Below, piece after piece: positions 49,340-59,881 of a DNA stretch of 64,000 nucleotides; the stretch's first letter is position 1; each line of letters starts with the position of its first letter. Source of the stretch: Oscheius tipulae. Lineage: Eukaryota > Nematoda > Chromadorea > Rhabditida > Rhabditidae. The notes beneath the pieces are model-generated. The model worked only from the letters and a program-made list of their open reading frames with translations, ran no database searches and was not told where the DNA came from. The translations under genes were made by a program, and so were the position numbers. The stretch spans positions 9,052,001 to 9,116,000 of the forward strand of contig JASJZH010000006.1 in assembly GCA_037178975.1 (NCBI GenBank). The letters run 5' to 3'.

Positions 49340-49974
49340 TAAAAGTGAACAGTGCTAACTATCTTACCCTTCTTCGTACCAAAATTTTGCCCTGGGCTCA
49401 AACACACTTTCAAAACAAGCCGTGGACATACCAGCAGGACTCGGCTCCCGCTCACAAAGCTCGTGTTGTTCAAGGCTTCTGTCGCTAGAACTTCACAGGC
49501 TTCATCTCAGCTCAAGCGTGACCATCCAAATTTTCTGATCTTAATCCACTTGACTACAGCATCTGGTCGGTCTTGGAAGCCAAAGCCTGCTTAAAGCCCC
49601 ATCCAACGCTTCAATCGCTGAAAGATGCCCTCCAAAAAGTTAGGGATGAGCTCGATGGACAGTACCTGGCGCCACAATGGATGCTTTCCCGAAGCGTCCA
49701 TTGCATGGATGCGGATGGTGGATATATTTTAATTCAAATTGAATGACTGGAAGATGATGGCGGTTAATAGGAACCTCAGCTGGGCCGAAAGGATTACAAA
49801 CATGGAACCGAGCAGATGGGCAAAGAAGATCACAGAGTGATATCCGAAGGGTCCTACATGGTAGAGAAACTCGAATATGGAATGGTCTACTTTCAGAAAC
49901 GCTCTTATCAAGAACAATAGACTTGATTAAGCGAATAAATAGTAATAATAATTATTATTATGCGTCACCCTGTA
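49340..49974 (+). mobile_element. Mariner-family transposon remnant, copy 1
   Basis: Conceptual fragments across frames match the C-terminal catalytic half of a mariner transposase: a QQDSAPAHKARVVQ block (second Asp), then SDLNPLDYSIWSVLEA (third Asp region), then a helix-rich end and a stop near 49741. Frame changes and an in-frame stop (after GFCR) show it is dead. The likely right terminal repeat ends CGTCACCCTGTA at 49974. No left end seen. Confidence 0.8.
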
Positions 49975-50852
49975 CACTAACGCTAAAACTTGAAATCTCT
50001 GGAACTTTGCTCGGAGTAGGAGAAACTCTAATATTTTTGTATATTCTTTATACAGCTCAAAATTCTCTACAAAATGGCACTTTACACAATGTTTGGACGC
50101 AGGACGGAATCCGAAGAGAGATGAGGAGTCAGTACAGCTGTCCTCTTGCATATGCGATGATTATCAGTACGAACATTTCCAAATTCTGTTCCTACCACCT
50201 TGTGCAACTATTGTTCTGTATTCTCAAACCTATTTCATTCGTCCAACCAAACTTCGCAATACTTCTTTTCGTCATGTTGCGGAGCCCACCCCACGAAAGA
50301 CGCCTCTCATCTTTGTTCCTCAAGGCGTCAAAGTCAATGCTGCCAATTATTTGGATCTTCTGAAGACACTCCTCCTTCCCTGGGCCAAAAAACACTTCAA
50401 ACAGCGAAAATGGACATTTCAACCACAAGGAGCTCCTACTCACAAGGCTCGTGTTGTGCAAGTTTGGTGCAAAAGCAAATTTCCGGATGTGATCGCTTTC
50501 AGCGAGTGACCTCCAAGCTCACCGGACCTCAATCCAATGGACTTCTCAGTTTGGAGTCTGCAGTAAACGTCTGCAAAACACCACACAAGAATGTACAACG
50601 ATTCCCTGAAAGCAGCTCTTGAATAAGCATGGGATGAACTGGATGCCACCTATCTGGGCGACACCGTCAACGCCTTCCCCAAGCGACCTAAAGCATGCCT
50701 CGATGCCGATGGAGGAAGATTCGAATCTTAATGTTGTTTTTTGTGCAAAAACAATCAATAAATAGTTGTTGAATGCTCGTTTGTCAAAAACTATTGTTAA
50801 CCGTTAGATACGGTGTTTTTCCTGAGTTGCTATAATTTTGGCGCACCCTGTA
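49975..50852 (+). mobile_element. Mariner-family transposon remnant, copy 2
   Basis: A second copy lies directly downstream in the same direction. Frame fragments read FVPQGVKVNAANYLDLL, APTHKARVVQVWCKS, then PPSSPDLNPMDFSVWSLQ after a stop, then a C-terminal end finishing CLDADGGRFES, like copy 1 (MDADGGYI). In the first catalytic block the usual QDSAPAHK reads QGAPTHK, losing the Asp. Right end GGCGCACCCTGTA at 50840-50852 resembles that of copy 1. Stops and lost residues make it inactive. Confidence 0.8.
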
Positions 50853-51028
50853 TTCTCTCGATTCGTGAGTGAGCCAAACTTTATATTGCTCCCGTATTTT
50901 GTTCTTGAATGGGTATTGGTTTCCTTAGGACCAACATTAACGAGAGTAAAACAAGAATTTTATTCAACACCTAACAGTTCCTTGGCATGAAAACAGTAAG
51001 TGAAATGTTCTCGTTGAGCGCGGAATGA

Positions 51029-54000
51029 TCAGATCATAAGATTGTTGGGGGTTTCGGCCCCGAAGCGGAAGCTTTTCCTCTCGGACATTGGTCGCGGTGA
51101 GCAAGCGGAGCTGACTTGCGTAGAGACCAGAATCTGAAATGATTGTCAATGTTCGGCTCAGACTAATCTCTATACCTTTGATTCTTTCTTCTTCGGATTG
51201 TCATATATTATGCAAACCAGATAGAGGGCATTCAGTGCGAACTGGAAAAGGATGAGGAATATTAAGAGACGTCTATCAAACCTGAGCAAAGTACAGGACC
51301 TGTGACACATTTTCCACATAGCCAATAACCTCCATGTTCAAGGACACGTATTCTTCCTGAGAAATAACCGTCAGATACAAACGAAGCAGATAGTTTGGTA
51401 GATTCATGCTTAGGTCGAAGATGGTTATGAGAAGACATCTTCTGAGAACTTTGATCTGTTGAGCACGTTTCCTCGACCTGAAAATGAACTTTTTAGATCC
51501 CTGTACGAGAAAACAGCATGTTTCCTCATTAGCTCCCTTTTAGACGCTTGATTGCAAGGTTATTCTGATGATCACGGTCAGATTCGAGGCTCGGGACGGA
51601 AAATAGCGAAAGTATAGTCTTGGGCAAATTTTAGGGAATCCAAGAAGGTGATACTGTACAATCGCGAGTAGATTCTCGCCTGTATTGTTTCAGCGGAAGC
51701 CCTCCCGTATCGTCTTGACGATATTTTTTTTTTCAAAGTTTTGCTCGGCAACCTTTCCGATAGCCTAATAGAATTTACCCATACAGTCTCGATGGCACAG
51801 GTCTCTCCTTAACTGTCTCGATTTCCTGGAACCCCTTCCACGTGTTTTTCCACCTCTAATTCCCCAGAAACAAAAGAGGGGCTTCTAAGGGAAATTGATA
51901 GAGTCCGCACACGAGGTGCTCCTATGTTCGGTGAGCTAATACCACCTCAGTAAGACATAAGTCAGAGAAGCTCTCCTTGCTCCTGTACCTGGAATGTAGT
52001 GTTCCCACACTGAAGCCGACGGACGACTTTTTGTGGTTAGATTGCTTCCGCGAATTGATGCTAGACTCGAAGCTGCCGAACCCTTAAGGATAAAATTAGG
52101 CCTGTCAGTCTATGCTCACTTACTGGAGAGTTCGGCGTTTTGGGCCATTTTGGCCGAGTCGTCAGTCACGTCGCCCACTTCTCGAGTCGTCAAAGACATT
52201 GCGTCACTATGTCCCCGATACCAAATTGCTCGACTGAGAAGTACCTGCAACCGAAGACAATTTGCGTATTATTTATGAAAACGACTAAGGTTTTCGAACA
52301 ATGAGGCTATATTGGTATCATACTGTCGTGTACGCATAGTCAAAAAGATTACAGAATAGCTCAAAAATACACTCCTTCTGGTTTGTCTATCGTACAAAAG
52401 GTTTCTAGAAAGACAAAGGGACCGCAGACCTCTAGTGAAGAGGAGGACTTGGAGCTAAGGTTGATAGTTTAGATTGAGGTTGACAGACAGAAATTTGCAC
52501 AGCTTGCGCAGGGTACATGCTGAATTTTCTTAGACTTCTCCCTGTTCCGAAGCACTCTCTTCCTCATCATCAGTTTACCCGTCTCTGCAGACGAATTTTC
52601 GAAGATTCTTCATATTAGCTATTGCTCCCACTCGGGTTTCCCCTTCTAGCCCCGAGGCTGGACAAGAAAAAAGGGCTCAACACTTAATGCTCTCTGAATC
52701 CTTCAGGGCCCCATTGGAATTGGAAAATCACACTCAGTGCTCTAATTAAAAAACGGGTAGCAACGAACCTTGAGGTCAAGAGCAGTTATGATGGCGACCG
52801 GAAGAAAATAGGAAACGATGATCTCAGCAACCTGCAGTTTTTTGCTTAGACTTTCGTCAATACTGCTCATGCACGCTGAAAACAGGGTTATTATTCCTGG
52901 ATTCGAGAAGCATGCCTTTGGAAGTGGGATCGTAATGAATGTCGTACAGAACCCAGGCTTCTAGTACGCCACAGATCGCTGCCAGGAGACCCTGAAAAAA
53001 CAGCTTGACCTTCTTAATAACCAGGAACTGGTTGTCTCGACGATTGACAGGATATGCTCATAATAAATGAGACTCGTGGGGAGAATGCGAATTTTTTTTC
53101 AGATACTCCTAGGTCACAAATCGCCAATTAACTATTCCTCGACCCGGAATATGAATAGAACTAATTCCTTTTTTCACAGGCTATGTTTAATGAGAACAGA
53201 AATGTGAAGATAGCTTTGGAAAAGTGCGCCCGTACTATCTCAACAGTCGAAGAATTGTACCGTGCCATTTTGCTTAGTTCGTGTCGGTAGACTGTAAATT
53301 CTGTTCCAACAACCGAGAAATACCCTCAGTATTCTTTCGCTAGACCACCACAATCAGGATAATGGGATAGGATAAAGGCCTCTCTCGTTTTCTTTTGGCA
53401 GCAGGCGAATAACTTGTCTGTACCGTCTCGGTAAAAAGAAAACGACGCTTCCGTGTCGTTTGTCATGAACTAGAAGCATCATGTTCAGCCGGCTTTTATA
53501 GGCTTCAGACTTTTCCACGAGCCTACAAAAATATTCCGTACTCTCAGTACTAAACTTTTAATAGCACCATGAGAACCCTTATAGCGTCATCGCGATCGTT
53601 GTGAAGCAAGCGTATGTCTGAGAGAGCCCCAATGATCATTCTCGTAATAGCCACATTGTCACAATTGCAACAAATGTAGGGAAGGGATTCCGGCGTTGGA
53701 ATAATTGATAAAGAAGGCAGATTCCGGGGAATATGGCTCTTCATCATTGTTCGCACAGAAATACGACATACTATAGAAATGAGGCAGGCGCATTATCAAG
53801 AGACATGTGGGCGGATATATTTCAGCTTCAATGTATTTTAGGGTTCTTTTTATGAACAGATAATTGTGTCCTTTGCCTAGCCGTTTTTGCCTCTTCTCAA
53901 AGAACAAACGAGCCTTGATCAAACTTAATTTGGTGAGGCACTCTTTGGCCTTCTGGGTAAAAGGCTTTTCTTTTGAATTGTTATGTGGCGCAACTGATTG

Positions 54001-55492
54001 CCCTTCCTCTAGGGGGTGACGATCATCATCATCATCAAAAATTTTTGTTTTCTTTCCTGTGTGGGGTTTAACACGAGGTGTCAGTCCGGAAGAAGCCACG
54101 TTCCTGCTACTGCTCCACACACGCTTAATTGCAAATGTGGCAGACTCGGTGCAAGGATCACATCCTATCTTGCTGAGTTCATCGGTCAAGTTCCAGATGG
54201 GATAATTGACAGTTTTGAGTTGGTGGAAAGAGGTGCTCCCTTCCCAGACACTAGTTTTGAAGAAATTAGCGTCTTTAGACCCCTGAGACTGCATAAACTA
54301 GCTCGGTGTGAGTCAGAGATTCAATGGACACAGGCTACTATGGGTAGAATAGATCCCCCGTAAATTTCGTTTGTCCGCGTTCTGAGAAGCCCCCCTGACC
54401 CTAAGTGCTTGACAGCAACAATGGCTTCCGTATTTTTGCTCGAAAAAAGTCGGGATTTAAGCGGTTTAGACCGTGCGCAATGAGGAAAATGGATTAATTC
54501 GAACCTTTCGAGGTCAAAACTCACCGCTGCAAAGCGTGGCTCCTTGCTTAATCGCATATGGGTGTACGGACGATATACTGCTACGTAGCGGACGGCACTG
54601 AGGACAAGCCAGCACCAGATGGAGAAGGCTGACGTTGAGTGAATTACGAACAGATCGAGCTGAAAGCATACCGACTCTATATAGTCCTAGCAACGCTTTG
54701 AGACACTGAACAGGCATACAAGTTAGTCAAAATCATGCCAATTCGTGATGAACAAATGTTCTTTCTGTTAATTATCTTAATTATTTTGTCATTGATCTAT
54801 ACAATGAACCAGTGTACTCCATCACACAATGAACCAGTGTACTCCACCAGAAAGAATGAGAGTTGGTCGTCCTGTAGGTATCCTCATACTGGTTAGGTAC
54901 TCAAGTTCTTGCTAAACCTCCCGAATGTTATAGAGAATGATTGAGACATAGGGAGTAAAATTAAGATTTATGCTTTGCTTAATGATCACTGAAGTCGCGC
55001 CTAGCTTTCTACCCACTACTCCTTGTACAGAAGATCCAGTTCAGATGTACTCTTAACTATGAGAACCATTGACAAGGTATCACCTTGTCAATGGTCCTCA
55101 TAGTTAAGAGTACATCCTGATCTGTTCAACGTGTTCTCTCTTCATCTTGTTTGCATAGAAAACAAAGTTACCTTGCAGACCATGTTTAAAAAGAAGGGAT
55201 GTTTGATTTGAAAATAGCGCTGGCTTAACATGCAGAGAAGGGCCAATAAACAGGCAGTGTCTGCTGCCGCCATAGAACTCAGTAGGAACAGGGAGGTTTT
55301 GGTCGTCGTCGATGTCTTCTTCCTGCAATTCCAGGCTCCTGATCGCATGGCCTCGACCCACCTGGTGGCTTTTTTTCTCCACAATATAAAAAGATTGCCC
55401 ACTATGCCGATGATGGCGATTGTGATGAAGGCATAATGCCAGAGGCTTTGTGAAATGCCTTGTAAAGGCTCCTCCGTGTTTGTGCTGTTCAT
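51029..55492 (-). CDS. Class A (rhodopsin-like) G-protein-coupled receptor, probably peptide receptor
   Basis: Nine exons: 51029-51133, 51176-51241, 51282-51477, 51989-52082, 52124-52244, 52769-52831, 52875-52991, 54525-54659, 55172-55492, giving exactly 405 residues. TM1 YAFITIAIIGIVGNLFIL; TM2 with LSSMAAADTACLLALLCML; TM3 starts after VCK (conserved Cys) and ends SAVRYVAVYRPY, so the DRY motif is VRY; TM4 AAICGVLEAWVLY; TM5 VAEIIVSYFLPVAIITALDL; a long Ser-rich third loop; TM6 CLLITIFDLSMNLPNYLLRL; TM7 ALNALYLVCIIY in place of NPxxY. It resembles nematode FMRFamide-type receptors, but the ligand is unknown. Upstream of the ATG, AATTTCAG at about 55556 may be a trans-splice acceptor. Confidence 0.88.
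53568..54294 (-). CDS. Unrecognised coding candidate inside a GPCR intron, same strand
   Basis: A 211-residue open frame (53659-54294) starts MQSQGSKDANFFKTSVWEGS, has an acidic run (DDDDDRHP) and a Lys/Arg-rich helical part (KLSLIKARLFFEKRQKRLGK). A second frame (53568-53710) reads NVAITRMIIGALSDIRLLHN then DDAIRVLMVLLK, which looks like an ARM/HEAT-type repeat. I could not find a phase-consistent join between them. It sits wholly in the 1.5-kb intron 52992-54524 of the receptor gene. It may be a nested gene, a retained pseudogene or chance. Confidence 0.4.
54801..54848. repeat. 25-bp tandem duplication
   Basis: ACAATGAACCAGTGTACTCC is repeated at 54801 and 54826, two units in tandem, in a receptor intron. 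Confidence 0.85.
55044..55116. repeat. Near-perfect hairpin in GPCR intron, 35-bp arms, 3-nt loop
   Basis: Arms 55044-55078 and 55082-55116 pair at 34 of 35 positions with a loop of only three bases. The one exception is A opposite C on the plus strand, which becomes U-G in a minus-strand (sense) transcript. Arm starts GATGTACTCTTAACTATGAG. Confidence 0.95.
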
Positions 55493-57339
55493 AGCTGAAT
55501 TGTCTGCTAGATAGGAGGTGCTAGTAGTTGTGGAGGAGGAGATGGATGAGCCCCCTGAAATTGGCGAAATTAATCTCTCAGACTCTCTGTTCGACGATTG
55601 ATGTGGGAGAAAGTGGCTATTTTATGTTCGAAAACGGGCAGCTCTTCTCCTATTCAAAAATGGTCCCTAGGAGAAGGGAAAGGATCTAGATTGACTGGGT
55701 GAGCATCATCTTTCTCCCTTAATTAAATAGCACTTAATGAGACAAAGGCTGACGCTATAAAAGAAGAAAATGAAAGAACCGTTCTCTGACCGGCAGTCGC
55801 ATCTTGAGGCAATCCATCTGAACTGGGATTTTTTGATCAAGTCCTGAGAAGGTCTCTTGCCATAAACCTCCAAAGTTTTGTTCGTATTTTTCAGAAGAAA
55901 CAAACAAAAAACCCGAGCGTTCACAGTACAATTGAGTTAATTGAGAGTCGTGGGAAAACACGCCGAAAATGTGTGTGAAACGGGTGTGGTCCAGGAGGGA
56001 TGAATCTAATTTCGTCGGGAGTTTAGACAAACAATTACAAGTGTTCACACCTTTTCGAGAGATGGGAAGAGCAAAAAGGTGGTTAGATTGCGATTACATA
56101 GCCTTTGGCAATATCCCGAATGCTGCTATGACAGCTTTCAGATTAGCTACTGTGAAAAAAAACGAGAAACGTTATTGAAGTCTGTTTGAACGGACTAGAC
56201 GAAGCCCTACATGCTTCATATCATGGTAACGTCTTGAAAGAACAGGCTAACCGAGCTCAATGTTTCGAGCAGCCACACCGCCAAGGAGAAGGGTGGTTGA
56301 TTTCTGGTTGCCACAGGGAGGCGGAGTCCGAACCCTATACGTGGGGGTAAGTTCTTTCCCTTCTGGGGCGGGGAGCATTGTCTGGAAACACGTCCAGATA
56401 AAAAGGAGAATTAAGTGGCTAATATTTGATATACATACAGTAAATATACATCATGAAATGAACTTCAGTCATCCCATTTCGAGAATCGAGACTATATAAA
56501 GAAAGCAGCTGCGTCTCGATGACGACTGGCGGGAAAGGTATAGTAGCTGGCTGTAGTTTGAAATTTTTTGAGCTTGAACTGAGAACTTGGTACAAGATAC
56601 AGCCGGGGGTATAACGTTATTTCGAGAAGCATATTTTTATAAGCACTGGAATTAGGTCTACTTTGCAAAAAAAGAAAGCATGTACATCTGGAGAAAGACA
56701 TGAATAGATTAGTCACACTGGAAGCTAGATTTGGAAACTGACCCGTGAAATGTCCGGAAATTGAGAAAGGCCTGCCTTACGGTGTGAAAGTAAAAGAGAC
56801 TACTTTATACCTAAGAGGGTACAGTAACCCAATCATGAACATATTTATGGCTAGAAGCGTATATTTTCAAACGTTAGGTCAGTGTAGGACTATCAGTTTG
56901 ACATAGCCATAGTGTTTTGTACACAAAGAAATCTGAAGGATATGGGATGCTCCCAATGGACACAAAAATCTAATTTTTAAACATATAGAAGCGTCCGGAT
57001 TGCGAAGAGACCGAAGCTGAAGTTTCAAAGACGACAAGTTGACACAACACGGCGAGGCGGCTTCGAACATTTTTTCATTGTCCGTCAACAAAAATTGACG
57101 TTCAGTTGAGAAGGTTTCCCTTGCGTCAACGCGACATAACATCCTCCGCCAATTTCCTCGAATCTTCAAAGTCTTGGCCATAGCTCAGAATTGATTTACA
57201 AATACTCAAATGAAAGAACATGTAAGCTTCATGTTTATGTTTATTGTCTCAGGCTAATGATCATTTTCTCTCCCTCCCTCTCCTCCTCACAAATTACTTC
57301 CCTCTTCTCTCTCTCTCTCTTTAAGAACGTAACGGAAGT
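55493..57339. other. Intergenic, no gene seen
   Basis: Upstream of the GPCR and downstream of HAAO. A (CT)n run lies at about 57305-57322, just past the HAAO stop. Open frames here have no support. Confidence 0.5.
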
Positions 57340-59508
57340 CTAATGAGGCATGCGAAGGGTGATGACATGGCCACGAACGATTTCGAGGGTGCAACTGAAA
57401 AAGAACCATGTGAATGTGAGAAGCTGGCCTACGGGGTGCCGGGCTTCACACGAGCCATCGAGTCCGAGGGCAGAGGCGTTGTTGTCGCATTGGCTCGCAG
57501 GGTACCGAACGTGTTTTCCTGAAAAAATATGAGTGATTCGGTCTTTGGAAGATTCCAACCTGTACCCAAACCAGCAGTTCAAAGCCCCCGCTGTGGAGAT
57601 CGTAGGTTCCTCGACCCAAGAGCATAACTTCTGTATTGTAGTCTGGAGCACCGTAGATCGTGACGGGACCATTTCTGAAACAACGAATCATAATAAAGTC
57701 TACAGAACGCCTGAGCAGAATTCACCGCTCAGAAACAAGATTCTCTTTCGTACCTACTCGGAAAGTAGACAACTTTTTTTTTTTTGAATCTACAGCTGGC
57801 CAAGGTCTCACGCTTTTAGTACCCAATACAGTTTCCCTTGTATCATTTTGAAAATAGTCTAGGCCTCATGCTTATCGGCTCGACAGCTAGAACAGTTTGC
57901 ACTCATACTGCCATAGCTACTTTGCAAATTCTTACCGTACCTTATCGGAACTAAGTCCAGGCTTTTCAGGCTCGGAAACTCAATAGATTCTCGCTCGTAC
58001 CGTCTCAGCTAGCTCTTATCATACTATCTAAGAAGTCGAGCATCTTTTGAATTGTCTTGCCCGTTCCCTATTAGGCTTGATGTTATTCTTGTCAAGCCAT
58101 TATATCTAATTTGACTTATCCGGAAATTGTTGGCCTCCCCGTTCGTCATCTGATTCATTGCTTGTTGATATAGTTTTTGCCTATGAGATTTGTCGGCGAG
58201 AGAGGAAAGCAAATTTGCAGGTGTGGCGGAACTTGCCTCAACTGGTATTCGTGATCTTGAATGAAATCCTTCAGATTGATGGGATGTTCCAAGTCGAGGA
58301 AACGGGGCTCGTAAGGGGCATTGATCTTGAACGATTCCTTCCCTGGATTGCCTAAAAAACATGCGTGTTTTGAGCTGGTTGTCTTAAACAATTGTTGTTA
58401 CACAATAGTCAATCATTCTCGGGAGAGGGTGGCAATAAACAAAACTCCAGAATGTTTGGTATGAGCAAAGGGGAAGAGATCATTGTCTCACCTGTTTTGC
58501 ATTCTTCCGAGTCCATGAATCCCTTAATCAGCGGGGGAAGGTCTTTGACCACGTCCTTCAGATGAAACCAGCGCTCGTAGAGACGGACAGCCGAATGCCC
58601 GGCGAAATATCTGTCAAAGTCAGTATCTACTAAAGGAGAGACACACAAACCGAACACAATCAAACTCAGTGTTGTCACGTTTACGTTCCACAACAAATCC
58701 AATAGTGTTGGAAAAGCGTTGCGGGGAATGCTCGACTCTGGAAGGCAGAAGGAACATTTCTCCCTGCAAGACAGCTATATTGCGGAAATGGTGTGTTTGA
58801 GAGGGAAACCTCGCGAATGACGATATCCTTCATTATTCCTTTCTCAAGAACTTTAAGGACCATGTCGCCTTCGCGTTGGAAGAAGAACTGAAACTCTTCA
58901 AACATACAAAATGTAAGCTACTCTTGCTGCCATTCTCTCTACTTATACGTTCCTTGTCACTTTCTGATTCGATATGGCAAGCCTAACATTTTTACAATCA
59001 CAGCTTCAGGATTGAGTCCACAGAATTTTCGGAATAGACTCGTACAAAATTATTTCTTAGGCATTGTACAGAAGAGCGGCTTGAGCCAAATCATCCTGAT
59101 GGGACAAATGACTATCAAGTCAAACTTGAAGTGTCCAACCTGGCATGTTCAGATCGAATAATCTGACCGAAGCTTGGGCCCCCGTTTTGTCAGTGTTAGC
59201 TTTCCCTGATGTGAGAATGTTTGAAACTATAGGGCTGTCTGACTAAGGATGTGACAGTTCTCGAGCTTTTTACAACTAAATGAGTCAGTAAAGGTTACTC
59301 TTACCTCTTCCCCTTCCTCCAGATGATAATCTTTCCTCGAGTTTGGTCCACCAACATAGAACACCTGAAGCTGCTCGGAATACCTGAACTTTGATCAAAG
59401 CTTGCGTAAGATTTCAATTATTTACATGCATTTGTTGCAAACCGGAGGAGTGAAGTACTTCCGATTGTCGGCAATCCATTCGGGAACGTGGAAGGCAGTC
59501 ACTGACAT
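57340..59508 (-). CDS. HAAO: 3-hydroxyanthranilate 3,4-dioxygenase
   Basis: Iron enzyme of the kynurenine pathway, opening 3-hydroxyanthranilate toward quinolinate and NAD. Exons 57340-57394, 57433-57518, 57560-57674, 58237-58351, 58492-58629, 58679-58763, 58810-58887, 59305-59383 and 59426-59508 give 277 residues (human 286). Motifs: [28 protein letters not shown] (His and Glu iron ligands), [33 protein letters not shown] (third ligand His), [42 protein letters not shown]. One intron begins AG|GCAAGT at 58236, a GC-AG intron, and only this donor keeps phase. No acceptor-like AG was found right before the ATG. The start is 374 nt downstream of the Kunitz-type gene's stop. Confidence 0.94.
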
Positions 59509-59881
59509 GACAAATGTAAATGACCGAAACGGTGTGATCGCGCAATACCAGTCTACCTTTTTTTGGTTCCGTTCGACTTTGATTGGCAGTTTGCAGGTAC
59601 TGTTCGAACAAAAAACTTACCCAAATCGGACGAGGTAGTAGCCTCGGTGAGGAAAGTAACGGAACGGCGGTCACCCATTGGAGAAGATGATAAAAATGAA
59701 CTGGCCCGGTGTGTGACCTTCTCTACTCCCTTCCAACTAACGACCTTGTCTTCTCTTGTCAGTGATATGTCTCCGATGCGGTTAGCTACTTTCATTACAC
59801 GCTTCCTTGTTCAATATTCGGGGGAGAGACGAAAATCATAAAAGTACAGACAATGATCGGAGATTATATGTATAGGGGAGG

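Noticed and set aside
54016-54363. Plus-strand 115-aa frame opposite the nested candidate
   Set aside because: Shadow of the minus-strand frame; no splice sites or family support.
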